Below, in pieces: positions 45,762-54,378 of a stretch of 64,000 nt of DNA; the stretch's first letter is position 1; every line of letters starts with the position of its first letter. A program made the translations under genes and the position numbers. Source of the stretch: Micromonospora polyrhachis (GTDB taxonomy: Bacteria > Actinomycetota > Actinomycetes > Mycobacteriales > Micromonosporaceae); assembly GCF_014203835.1 (NCBI RefSeq), contig NZ_JACHJW010000001.1, positions 6,770,501 through 6,834,500 of the forward strand, in the 5' to 3' direction. The notes beneath the pieces are model-generated. The model did not search any database. It had not been told where the DNA came from and was given only the letters and a program-made list of their open reading frames with translations.

Positions 45762-47006
45762 ATGACACAAGTCAGGAGCAAGGAACGGTTATGGACCCGG
45801 GATCTGGTGCTCGCCTCAATGGCGAACCTCTTCCTGGCGTTCGTGTTCTACCTGCTCATGACCACGATGGCCGGATACGCCATCGAACGGTTCAGCGCCT
45901 CGGACACCATCGGCGGACTGACCTCCAGCGTCTTCGTCATCGGCGCCACCGTAGCCCGCCTGTTCGCCGGGAACCTCGCCGACCTGGTGGGCCGCCGCCG
46001 GACCCTCACCATCTCCCTCGTGGTATTCCTCATCGCCTCCCTGAGCTACCTGCCAGCCGACGCGCTCGACTCACTCGGCGTCCTACTCGTCGTACGGGCG
46101 ATACACGGGGTGGCGTTCGCCACCGCCAGCACCGCCGCCATGACCCTGGCCCAGTCGCTCATCCCGGCGTCCCGCCGGGCCGAAGGCACCGGATACTTCA
46201 CCCTCAGCATCACCCTCGCCACCGCGATCGGACCATTCGTCGCACTGCTGCTGGTCCACGGACCCGGCTACCGGGCGCTGTTCACCGCCGGCTGCATCGC
46301 CTCCGCACTCGCAATGATCACAGCACTGTTCCTACGGACCCCACACGTGCCACTGCCCGCCGAACAACGGGCCCGGCTACGCCGATTCCACCCCAGGGAC
46401 ATGCTGCACGCCAACGTCGTCCCCGTAGCCAGCTTCATGTTCGTCATGGCCGTCAGCTACTCCGGAGTACTGACCTTCCTCAACTCCTACGCCAACGAAC
46501 GCGGCCTGGAAACAGCCGCCAGCGTCTTCTTCCTCGTCTACGCCGCCGTCCTGTTCCTGTCCCGGTTCGTCGCCGGCCCGCTACAGGACCGCCGAGGCGA
46601 CAACCTCGTCGTCTACGTCGCGATCGGTGCCTTCGCCGCCGGCCTCGCCGTCCTCGCCGCCGCCCACACCAACACCGTCCTTCTACTCGCCGGCGGCCTG
46701 ATGGGACTCGGCTTCGGCACCCTCATGTCCGCACTCCAGTCGATCGCGGTCGCCCGCGTTCCCATGCCCCGCATCGGCGTGGCCATCTCCACCCACTTCC
46801 TCATGGTCGACCTCGGCGTGGGCGTCGGCCCGGTCCTACTCGGCCTATTGCTCAGCCACACCGGCTACACCCGGATGTACCTGCTACTCGCCACCGTCGT
46901 ACTGCTCTCCGCCGCCCTGTACCACCTCGTACACGGCCGGGTGGACCAGGCCCGACGGCGGCAGACCGACCCCGTCGAGGTCGCCGAACCGGCAGCGGCA
47001 CAGTAG
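45762..47006 (+). CDS. Major facilitator superfamily transporter
   Basis: A 414-residue protein with twelve hydrophobic segments and the MFS A-motif GNLADLVGRRRTLT between helices 2 and 3. The R-x-x-x-G (VVRAIHGVAFATASTAAMTL) and a large central loop are typical of drug/metabolite exporters. Likely an efflux pump in the cytoplasmic membrane; substrate unknown. It stands alone without a neighbouring regulator. Confidence 0.92.
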   Translation: MTQVRSKERLWTRDLVLASMANLFLAFVFYLLMTTMAGYAIERFSASDTIGGLTSSVFVIGATVARLFAGNLADLVGRRRTLTISLVVFLIASLSYLPADALDSLGVLLVVRAIHGVAFATASTAAMTLAQSLIPASRRAEGTGYFTLSITLATAIGPFVALLLVHGPGYRALFTAGCIASALAMITALFLRTPHVPLPAEQRARLRRFHPRDMLHANVVPVASFMFVMAVSYSGVLTFLNSYANERGLETAASVFFLVYAAVLFLSRFVAGPLQDRRGDNLVVYVAIGAFAAGLAVLAAAHTNTVLLLAGGLMGLGFGTLMSALQSIAVARVPMPRIGVAISTHFLMVDLGVGVGPVLLGLLLSHTGYTRMYLLLATVVLLSAALYHLVHGRVDQARRRQTDPVEVAEPAAAQ

Positions 47007-47038
47007 GTAACCCGCCAGCCGGGAAAAGAACGCGGACA

Positions 47039-47104
47039 GCGGAACACCGGCCCGGGAACCGGCGGCCGACAAGCGGAACACGCGCCGGGAACCGGCGGCC
47101 GACA
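47039..47104. repeat. Tandem ~33-bp direct repeat after the MFS gene
   Basis: Two adjacent copies share GCGGAACAC, then GGGAACCGGCGGCCGACA, starting at 47039 and 47073, with two or three differences. They are non-coding and precede the terminator. Confidence 0.65.
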
Positions 47105-47109
47105 GCAAA

Positions 47110-47140
47110 ATCGGGGCGCGGCCACTGGCCACGCCCCGAT
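47110..47140. terminator. Hairpin with T-tract on the minus strand
   Basis: ATCGGGGCG (47110-47118) pairs with CGCCCCGAT (47132-47140), with an inner GGCC/GGCC pairing. Read on the minus strand it is followed by TTTT, on the plus strand it follows the MFS gene, so it can serve both sides. Confidence 0.7.
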
Positions 47141-47515
47141 GCTCCCAGGCCCTTCCCGGCCGGTGCGGCAGAGGTATCCAGCACGACCTTCGGACCGACC
47201 AGACGCGGGCTGGCTGCCCCCGTAAGGCCGTTGTCTACTGGCCGCGTACATTCCCCTGCCCGTACACCGGTAACCGCGGCCGGTTCGCGCCGCCCCGCCG
47301 ACCCCCGCCCGCTGGACCTGGCCGCCGCGACACAAGAACCATGTCGCTCGGCCAGCGGACGAAGAGACGAAGCGAACAACAGCCGCTTCCCGTAGTAGGA
47401 CTCAAAGACGGTACGTGGTCGACCCCGGTAACTGTCAACCGCCCCCGGCCAGTCGCCCAAATCGACCCGGCGTGTCGCACCCGGCGCGCCCCGACCACCA
47501 CCCGGAACGCCCCGA
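47141..47515. other. Intergenic region without recognisable gene
   Basis: Between the hairpin and the end of the MutL-like gene both strands have open frames, but all are compositionally biased Arg/Pro/Gly or Ser-rich translations without ribosome sites or motifs. I see no RNA gene or promoter I can support. Confidence 0.5.
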
Positions 47516-48871
47516 TCACCGGCCGCCCGACCCCGCCGCGACCGCCAGATGCCGCCGCAGCAACGCCACCGCCGCCCCCGGATGCTCGGCGGCCAACAAC
47601 CCACCCGCCGCCAACACATAGTCGACGTCCACCGCCCTACCGGCCGCCCGGGGCAACGCCCAGCCCCCCGCATGATCGGTGAGCACCGCGTCCAGCACCG
47701 CCGCCGACCGGGCCGGCTCGGCGTGGCGAAGCACACCGCCGGAACCAATCAACAACCGCACATCCCGCAGATCCCGGGCCGCCCGTTCCCCCACCGAACC
47801 GCCCCGCACATGCCGACGCACCGCCACCGTCGCCGCCAACGCCGCGATCCGCTCGTCGACCGCCCGCTCGGCCCCGCCAACCGACAGATGACCCGGGTCG
47901 GCCGCCCGTACCGCCGCCGGCCCCGCCAACGCCACCCGGTCCGCCTCGGTCAGCAACCGTTCCGCCGCCGCCGCCTCGACCACACCCGGCGCGCTCCACC
48001 GCATGCCCAGATCACCCTCGACCGTACGGGCCCGCCACAACGTCCCAGCCGCCGCCACCCCCGGCCCGCCGGCCGACTCGTCCGGAGTCAACGCCGAATA
48101 CACGTCCGTGGTCGCCCCACCCACGTCCACCACCAGCAGATCCCCGCCCAGGTGGTCGGCCAGCAACTCCACCCCGGTCAGCACCGCATCCGGGGTGGCC
48201 GCCCGCACCAGGCCGGCGAACCGGTGCCCCCGCGACAACCGCTTACCGCCGATCACATGCCGCAGGAACACCGCCCGGATCGCCTCCCGCGCCGGCCCCG
48301 GCCGCAGCACCCCGATCCGGGGCAGCACATTGTCGGCCGCCGTCACCGGCACCCCCCGCTCGGCGAGCAGACCCGTCAGCGACTCCCGGACATCCCCGTT
48401 ACCGGCCAACACGACCGGGATCCGCCAACGGGCCCGAGCCAACCGGGACGCGTTGTGGGTCAACACCTCCGCGTCCCCGCCATCGGTGCCGCCCACCAGC
48501 AACACCACGTCCGGGCGGGCAGCCCGCAACGCGGCCAACCCCGCCCCGTCCAACGGGCCCGCCGCGACGTGCACCACCCGCGCCCCCGCCGACAGGCCCA
48601 CCCGATGCCCCGCCTGCGCCGTCACCAACTCCTCGTAGCCCACCACCGCCAGCCGCAACCCACCGCCAGCCGACGAGCACACATACCACGGCATCGACGA
48701 CCCGGCCGGCAACCCCACGGTGGCCTGCGCGACCGCCGCATCCAACCCGTGCAGCACATCCGTGCCGACCGTCGTGGGCCGGGTCGCGGTCGCCACCAGC
48801 CGACCATCGCCGAGGTCCACCACCGCGACCTTCGTACAGGTGGAACCCACGTCGGCGCAGACCGCGTACAC
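47516..48871 (-). CDS. MutL-type reactivating ATPase of the lysine operon
   Basis: A 451-residue ASKHA-fold protein: phosphate-1 loop CADVGSTCTKVAVVDLGDG, LLVVDVGGATTDVYS (phosphate 2) and LIGSGGVLRH (adenosine motif). It belongs to the glutamate mutase L family, encoded with B12-dependent aminomutases. By analogy with GlmL/KamBC-type proteins it probably reactivates lysine 5,6-aminomutase by swapping damaged cobalamin, using ATP. Last gene of the operon, one base after kal. Confidence 0.88.
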   Translation of the reverse strand: MYAVCADVGSTCTKVAVVDLGDGRLVATATRPTTVGTDVLHGLDAAVAQATVGLPAGSSMPWYVCSSAGGGLRLAVVGYEELVTAQAGHRVGLSAGARVVHVAAGPLDGAGLAALRAARPDVVLLVGGTDGGDAEVLTHNASRLARARWRIPVVLAGNGDVRESLTGLLAERGVPVTAADNVLPRIGVLRPGPAREAIRAVFLRHVIGGKRLSRGHRFAGLVRAATPDAVLTGVELLADHLGGDLLVVDVGGATTDVYSALTPDESAGGPGVAAAGTLWRARTVEGDLGMRWSAPGVVEAAAAERLLTEADRVALAGPAAVRAADPGHLSVGGAERAVDERIAALAATVAVRRHVRGGSVGERAARDLRDVRLLIGSGGVLRHAEPARSAAVLDAVLTDHAGGWALPRAAGRAVDVDYVLAAGGLLAAEHPGAAVALLRRHLAVAAGSGGR

Positions 48872-48872
48872 G

Positions 48873-49289
48873 TCACAGGCCCCCAGGGACCGCCCCCGGC
48901 GCCGGCGGCGGCACCACCACCGTGCCAGTCGCCGACACCGCCACCACCGGCTCGGCCAACACCTCCGCCGCCGACGCCCCCAGATCCGGCCGACCCCGAC
49001 ACACCACCCGGCACTCGAAGTCGATGGTGCGACTACGGTTACCCACCCGGGTCACCGTCGCCACCACCTCCAACACGTCCCCCGCCCGCATCGGAGCACG
49101 GAACTGCACATCCGAATAGGACGCGAACAACCCCTCATCCCCGTCGGTACGGATACACACCTCCGTCGCCACATCACCGAACAAACCCAGCGCGTACGCC
49201 CCATCCACCAGATCACCGGCATAGTGCGCGTGCGAATACGGCACATAGCGCCGATGGGTCACCGTCAGCCCGAGACGCGGATCAGTCAT
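48873..49289 (-). CDS. kal: 3-aminobutyryl-CoA ammonia lyase
   Basis: A 138-residue hotdog-fold protein (YVPYSHAHYAGDLVDGAYAL, FRAPMRAGDVLEVVATVTRV). Context identifies it: the Kal enzyme of lysine fermentation, which eliminates ammonia from 3-aminobutyryl-CoA to give crotonyl-CoA, is a hotdog protein encoded beside kamDE. The ATG overlaps the kamE stop. The C-terminal Pro-rich tail is extra. Confidence 0.85.
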   Translation of the reverse strand: MTDPRLGLTVTHRRYVPYSHAHYAGDLVDGAYALGLFGDVATEVCIRTDGDEGLFASYSDVQFRAPMRAGDVLEVVATVTRVGNRSRTIDFECRVVCRGRPDLGASAAEVLAEPVVAVSATGTVVVPPPAPGAVPGGL

Positions 49290-50038
49290 GCCGAAGCCTT
49301 CACCTTCTGTGCGACCAACGCATGGACCAGGTAACTGGCCACCTCACTCGGAGTGGTGCCCCGACCGAAGATACGGTCCACCCCCAACTCCCCGGTCATC
49401 TTCTCGTCGAACCGAGGCCCACCAACGATCAACAACGGTCGCCGCCCCGCCGGCATCGCCTCCCGGAACGCCGCCGACATCTCCCGCGTGTTGTGCAGAT
49501 GCGCATCCCGCTGCGTGACCACCTGCGACACCAGCACCGCGTCCGCGCGTTCCGCCCGGGCCGCCTCCACCAGATCCGGCACACTCACCTGCGCACCCAG
49601 ATTGGTCACCTTCAGCTCGCGGTAGTACTCCAGGCCCTTCTCACCGGCGATGCCCTTGACGTTGAGGATCGCGTCGATGCCCACCGTGTGCGCATCGGTG
49701 CCGATACAAGCACCCACCACCGACAGTTTGCGCCGCAACCGCTGCTTGACCAGCGCGTTGACCTCCTTGGCGGACAACAACGGAAAGTCCCGCTCCACCA
49801 CCTGCACCGCCGACAGGTCCACCAGATGGTTCACCCGCCCATAGACGACGAAGAAGGTGAACCCGTCGCCCATCTGCTTGGCGTGCACCAACATCGCCGG
49901 GTCCATGCCCATCTTCCCGGCCAACTGCAACGCCGCACCCTCGGCCCGCTTGTCGTGCGGCACCGGCAACGTGAACGACATCTGCACCATGCCGTCACCC
50001 GTGGTGTCCCCGTACGGCCGCACGATCGACCCGCTCAT
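49286..50038 (-). CDS. kamE: Lysine 5,6-aminomutase beta subunit
   Basis: A 250-residue B12-binding subunit with D-x-H-x-x-G at 115-120 (CIGTDAHTVGID) for base-off cobalamin binding, followed by the SGSL-like LLIVGGPRF strand and a helix. N-terminal residues 1-100 form the dimerisation/PLP-bridging part (VQMSFTLPVPHDKRAEGAAL). With KamD it moves the terminal amino group of beta-lysine (or D-lysine) from C6 to C5. The ATG overlaps the kamD stop. Confidence 0.93.
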   Translation of the reverse strand: MSGSIVRPYGDTTGDGMVQMSFTLPVPHDKRAEGAALQLAGKMGMDPAMLVHAKQMGDGFTFFVVYGRVNHLVDLSAVQVVERDFPLLSAKEVNALVKQRLRRKLSVVGACIGTDAHTVGIDAILNVKGIAGEKGLEYYRELKVTNLGAQVSVPDLVEAARAERADAVLVSQVVTQRDAHLHNTREMSAAFREAMPAGRRPLLIVGGPRFDEKMTGELGVDRIFGRGTTPSEVASYLVHALVAQKVKASA

Positions 50039-51633
50039 CGCCCCTCCCCCTCGGCGGCCGCCACCGCCGGGCCAGCCGACGGAGCCTCCAGGATCTCCGT
50101 GGCCGGGTTGAAGTAGTCGTCGGCCTGCGCCGCCACCCCATCCAGGCCCTTGCCCCGGTCCGCCGGCCGCTTCATGATCCCGAACGTGCCCTCGGCGATC
50201 GCCGTCAACAACGTGTCGTCACCGATCCGCTCCAACAACCGCACCGCGTCCGCCAACACCCGGTTCGCCCGCTGCTGGATGAACCCACCCGGCGCCGGCA
50301 CGAAATCCTCGCGCAACCCGCCAGCGGCCCCCAACACGTACCGCACGTTCTGCAGGGCGATGTCCCGATCCGACAACCACGGCGTCACCACCGCCTCGGT
50401 CATCATCCCCACCAGCAGGATCCCCTGACCGGTCAGGGTGCCCACCAGGTTGAAGAACCCATCCAACAGGTTGCCCCGGAACACGTCACCGGTCATGTGC
50501 TTCGTCGGCGGCATCCACTTCAACGGCGCGTCCGGAAACAACTCCCGCGCCAACAACGCGTGCGCCAACTCCAACCGCAACGACTCCGGCACATCCGGAT
50601 TGATCTCAAACGCGTGCCCCAAACCCAGCTGCCAGTCCGCCAACCCCGCCTCGTGGGCGAAGAACTCGTTGAGCAACTGCGACACCGTCACCGTGTGCGC
50701 CTCGTCCACCGCGTCAGCGGTGGTCAGATAGTTGTCCTCACCGGTGTTGATGATGATCCCCGCCCGGGCATGCACCTGCCGGGAGAACCGCTGATCCACG
50801 AACGTCCGAATCGGATTGATATCCCGGAACAGAATCCCGTACATCGAATCGTTGAGCATCATGTCCAGCCGCTCCAGGCCAGCCAACGCCGCCATCTCCG
50901 GCATACACAACCCAGACGCGTAATTCGTCAACCGCACATAGCGGCCCAACTCCTTCGACGAGGCATCCAACGCCGCCCGCATCAACCGGAAGTTCTCCTG
51001 CGTCGCGTACGTCCCCGCGAACCCCTCCCGGGTCGCCCCCTCCGGCACATAGTCCAACAACGACTGCCCCGTCGACCGGATCACCGCGATCACATCCGCA
51101 CCCGCCCGCGCCGCCGCCTGCGCCTGCGGAATGTCCTCGTAGATATCCCCGGTCGCCACAATCAGATAGATCCACGGCCGCTGCTTCGGATCACCCCACC
51201 GCCGGACCAGCCGCTCCCGCTCCGCCCGCCGCCGATCGATCAACCGGATCCCGGCCCCCACCGACCGGCGCGCCGCCTTCCTGGCCGCCGTCGCTGCCTT
51301 CCCCGACGGCACCTCGAACCGCACCGACCCCGCCGCCGCCTTCTGCGCCAGCAACGTCAGATCATCCACACCCTCCCGCGCCAGGGCAGCGAACACCGGC
51401 AACGACACCCCGTGCCCCAACCCCACGTCGGCGACCACCGCGTCCACCAACCGGTTCACCCACGGAATCCCATCCGGATCCGCACCAGTCACCCCGGCCA
51501 GCCGCAACACCGCCCGCTCCACCGACACAGTGGTATGGCTACGCGCCAAATCCACCACCGGCTGACCGGCCCGCCGCGCCAACTCCCGCGCCCGACCCAC
51601 CAACACCGGATCCAAAGCCAGCTTCCCGCTCAC
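50035..51633 (-). CDS. kamD: Lysine 5,6-aminomutase alpha subunit
   Basis: Start GTG 51633 overlaps the amidohydrolase stop (GTGA); 532 residues. The TIM-barrel subunit binds adenosylcobalamin and PLP: IYLIVATGDIYEDIPQAQAA, VIAVIRSTGQSLLDYVPEGA, RFSRQVHARAGIIINTGEDN and HEAGLADWQLGLGHAFEINP are conserved blocks. Length matches clostridial KamD. It functions with KamE in the second rearrangement of lysine degradation. Confidence 0.95.
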   Translation of the reverse strand: MSGKLALDPVLVGRARELARRAGQPVVDLARSHTTVSVERAVLRLAGVTGADPDGIPWVNRLVDAVVADVGLGHGVSLPVFAALAREGVDDLTLLAQKAAAGSVRFEVPSGKAATAARKAARRSVGAGIRLIDRRRAERERLVRRWGDPKQRPWIYLIVATGDIYEDIPQAQAAARAGADVIAVIRSTGQSLLDYVPEGATREGFAGTYATQENFRLMRAALDASSKELGRYVRLTNYASGLCMPEMAALAGLERLDMMLNDSMYGILFRDINPIRTFVDQRFSRQVHARAGIIINTGEDNYLTTADAVDEAHTVTVSQLLNEFFAHEAGLADWQLGLGHAFEINPDVPESLRLELAHALLARELFPDAPLKWMPPTKHMTGDVFRGNLLDGFFNLVGTLTGQGILLVGMMTEAVVTPWLSDRDIALQNVRYVLGAAGGLREDFVPAPGGFIQQRANRVLADAVRLLERIGDDTLLTAIAEGTFGIMKRPADRGKGLDGVAAQADDYFNPATEILEAPSAGPAVAAAEGEGR

Positions 51634-53198
51634 GGCGCCGTCCCCTCCTCGTAGATCACCTCGCCGCGCAGCACCGTACGACGGCACACCGGCAACGGCG
51701 TCGGATCCTGCGGTCCCCGCAACTCCGCCACCTCCGACACCAACACCGGCAACCCCCGGTCCACCCCCGCCGGCGTCGACCACACCGCGAAGGTCGCCGG
51801 CGCACCCGGCACCAACACCCCCTCGTCGTCCCGGTGCACCGCCCGCCAACCACCCCGCGTGTGCGCGGCGAACGCCGCCCGCGCACTCAACCGCTGCGCC
51901 GGATTGAAATGCGACATCGCCGCCCGCACCGAACCCCACGGATCCAACGGCGTCACCGGCGAATCCGAACCCAACGCCAACGACACCCCGACCCCGTGCA
52001 TCGCCCCCACCGGGTTCGACTCCAACGACCGCGCCACCCCCAACCGCGACGCGTACATCTGCTGCTCGCCACCCCACAACCGGTCGAACGCCGGCTGCAC
52101 GCTCGCCACGACCCCGTACTCCACGAACCCGGCGATCGTCGCCTTGCTCATCAACTCGGCGTGCTCCACCCGATGCCGAGCCGCCCGCAGCCGCTCCACC
52201 CCCAGCGTCCGCGCCGCCAACCCGAACCCAGCCACCACCGTGCCGATCGCCGCATCCCCGATCGCGTGGAACCCGCCCTGCATCCCATGCTCGGCACAAT
52301 CCAACAGATGGTCACGCACCTGCTCGGCAGTGACATACCCATGCCCACAACCCGGCTCGTCCAGGTACGACTCCGACAGGAACGCCGTACGCGACCCCAA
52401 CGCCCCATCCGCATACAGATCGCCACCCGCGCCAACCGCACCCAGGTCACGGGCCTTCGCCGACGCCATCAACTCGCCCCAGTAGCCGTACACCTCCGGC
52501 AGACCGACCCCGGACAACGCCAACACACTCTGCAGATCGGCCTCGTCCGACGTACCCGGCCCAGCACACTCGTGCACCGCCGCGATCCCCACCGACGCCG
52601 CGTGCCGCAACGCCGCCCGCTGCACCCTCGTCAACTGCGCCGACGAGAACGACCCGAACGCGATCTCCGCCACCCGATGGTGCGCATCCAACCGCAACCA
52701 ACCCGACTCGTCGTACCCGGCCAACCCCGCCGCCTGCGCGTCAGCGGCCATCATCGCCGTCGAACACAACGCCGAATGCCCACAGACCCGCGACAGATAC
52801 ACCCGCCGCCCCTGCGCCGCCCGATCCAACTCCCGAGCTGTCGGCAACCCCGGCCGCTCCCACCGCGACTCGTCCCAGCCGTTACCGAACACCATCGCGT
52901 CGGCCGGCAGACCCGCCGCGAACGCCGCCACCGCCGCCAGGATCTCCGCCCCCGACCCGACCCGCGTCAGATCCAGCCCCGTCAGCGTCAGGCCAGTGCC
53001 GGTCGCGTGCATGTGCGCGTCCACGAACGCGGGAGTCACCAGCGCGCCATCCAGCTCCACCACCCGATCGGCCGCCGGCGCGTCGGCATCCATGCCCACC
53101 CAGGCAATCCGCCCATCACGCACCAACAACGCCGTCGCCTGCGGATCCGCCGGGCAGTAGAGCTGTCCACCACGGTAAAGAGTCGAGGGGTTCGTCAT
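51630..53198 (-). CDS. Amidohydrolase of the YtcJ type within the lysine operon
   Basis: A 522-residue metallohydrolase: N-terminal composite domain (LYRGGQLYCPADPQATALLV), HxH in FVDAHMHATG, HAIGDAAIG, RVEHAELM and ALGSDSPVTPLDPW (metal and catalytic residues), and a C-terminal return to the beta-sandwich (GVLVPGAPATFAVW). YtcJ-like enzymes hydrolyse N-acyl or cyclic amides. Its position between kdd and kamD, with 4-5-base junctions, is not standard for lysine fermentation; it may release lysine or a lactam of the pathway, which is inference. Confidence 0.9.
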   Translation of the reverse strand: MTNPSTLYRGGQLYCPADPQATALLVRDGRIAWVGMDADAPAADRVVELDGALVTPAFVDAHMHATGTGLTLTGLDLTRVGSGAEILAAVAAFAAGLPADAMVFGNGWDESRWERPGLPTARELDRAAQGRRVYLSRVCGHSALCSTAMMAADAQAAGLAGYDESGWLRLDAHHRVAEIAFGSFSSAQLTRVQRAALRHAASVGIAAVHECAGPGTSDEADLQSVLALSGVGLPEVYGYWGELMASAKARDLGAVGAGGDLYADGALGSRTAFLSESYLDEPGCGHGYVTAEQVRDHLLDCAEHGMQGGFHAIGDAAIGTVVAGFGLAARTLGVERLRAARHRVEHAELMSKATIAGFVEYGVVASVQPAFDRLWGGEQQMYASRLGVARSLESNPVGAMHGVGVSLALGSDSPVTPLDPWGSVRAAMSHFNPAQRLSARAAFAAHTRGGWRAVHRDDEGVLVPGAPATFAVWSTPAGVDRGLPVLVSEVAELRGPQDPTPLPVCRRTVLRGEVIYEEGTAP

Positions 53199-53203
53199 GG
53201 CAC

Positions 53204-54235
53204 TCAGTCTGCCGTGAGCCGCGCTGAAAACAGATCCCGCACCCCGGCGACCTCCCGCACCAACGACAACGCCAACTCGGCGTGCCCCGGCACATAGCCG
53301 TTACCCACCAGCATCGTCACGTCCGCCGCCAGCCCCTCCGCGCCCAACGCCGCCGCCGCGAAACTCGTCGCCATCGAAAAGAAGATCACCGTGCCACCCT
53401 CGGCCGTCGCCAGGATCGCCCCGTGCTCGCAGCCCGGCACATCCACGCACACCACCGTGACATCCGCCGGGCCACCCAACACGCCAGAGACCGCCGCCGA
53501 CAGCGCCACCGGATCCCGGGCATCGGCCAGCACCACGTCCGTGGCCAGGCCAGCGGCCAACAACCGGTCCCGCTCCGCCGGCACCGGCACCACCCCCACC
53601 GTACGACCGGCACCCGCCCGCGTCGCCGCCGCCAACGACAACGAACCGCTCTTACCCGCGCCCCCGATTACCGCCACCGTCGGCCGGTCATAGCCGGCCA
53701 CCACCCGCGCAGTCAGCGCCGGCGCACCACAGACGTCCAGCACCGCCAACGACAACATCGGGTCCAGGTCGTCGGGCAGCACCGCGGCGATCGACCGAGC
53801 GAACAGGATCGCGTGCCCGGCACAGGGCACCTGCTCGCCGCGACCGTCCCAGGAGGCGAGCCCGTCGGTGATGGCCAGCGGGGTCAACGTGAGCGACACC
53901 AGGGTGGCCACCCGATCACCGGGCTTGACCGGCAGCGGTGACTCCGGACCGACCTCGTCCACGACGCCGATCAGCATGCCCCCCGACCCGGTGACCGGAT
54001 TGTGCATCTTGCCGCGACTGGCGATGATCTCCAGCACCTCGGCCCGCACCGCCGCACCATCACCGGCGTGCTTCTCCGAGAGCTGACGGAAACTGGCCGC
54101 GTCGAGATTGAGCCGCTCCACCCGGATCCGCACCTCGTCGGCGCCAATCTCCCGACCCGCGTCCAGCCGCGTCGCCGCCTGCGGCAGCACCCCCGCCGGC
54201 TCGACCACCCGATGCAGACCCACTGGAGACGTCAC
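53204..54235 (-). CDS. kdd: L-erythro-3,5-diaminohexanoate dehydrogenase
   Basis: Start GTG 54235 (TSPVGLHRVVEPAGVL), behind GGGAGGGAGGGG; the frame is open further but without a signal. A 343-residue medium-chain-like NAD(P) enzyme: LHRVVEPAGVLPQAA, MHNPVTGSGGMLIGVVDEVG, AVIGGAGKSGSLSLAAATRA (Rossmann loop) and FFSMATSFAAAALGAEGLA are diagnostic of Kdd. It oxidatively deaminates 3,5-diaminohexanoate to 5-amino-3-oxohexanoate. First gene of the operon, divergent from kamA. Confidence 0.93.
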   Translation of the reverse strand: MTSPVGLHRVVEPAGVLPQAATRLDAGREIGADEVRIRVERLNLDAASFRQLSEKHAGDGAAVRAEVLEIIASRGKMHNPVTGSGGMLIGVVDEVGPESPLPVKPGDRVATLVSLTLTPLAITDGLASWDGRGEQVPCAGHAILFARSIAAVLPDDLDPMLSLAVLDVCGAPALTARVVAGYDRPTVAVIGGAGKSGSLSLAAATRAGAGRTVGVVPVPAERDRLLAAGLATDVVLADARDPVALSAAVSGVLGGPADVTVVCVDVPGCEHGAILATAEGGTVIFFSMATSFAAAALGAEGLAADVTMLVGNGYVPGHAELALSLVREVAGVRDLFSARLTAD

Positions 54236-54378
54236 GACGGCCCCTCCCTCCCCACCCGTCACACGACACCCAGCCGGTCGCATGGCGGGAAAACTTCCGG
54301 CAGAATAGTTTCTCCACAGGATATTTTCCAGTAGCCTTCGTGCGGCCAAGAGCAACACGCGGGACAAGAGGAGGGCTC

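Noticed and set aside
44279-47395. 1038-codon plus-strand frame covering lnt and the MFS gene
   Set aside because: It is a GC-codon shadow: Arg/Pro/Thr-rich and antisense or out of frame to two clear membrane proteins.
47235-47519. 94-residue minus-strand frame after the MutL gene
   Set aside because: No ribosome site or recognisable pattern; the composition matches non-coding GC-rich sequence.
47549-50116. 855-codon plus-strand frame opposite the MutL-kal-kamE genes
   Set aside because: Pro/Arg/His-rich shadow without family features; the coupled minus-strand genes explain the region.
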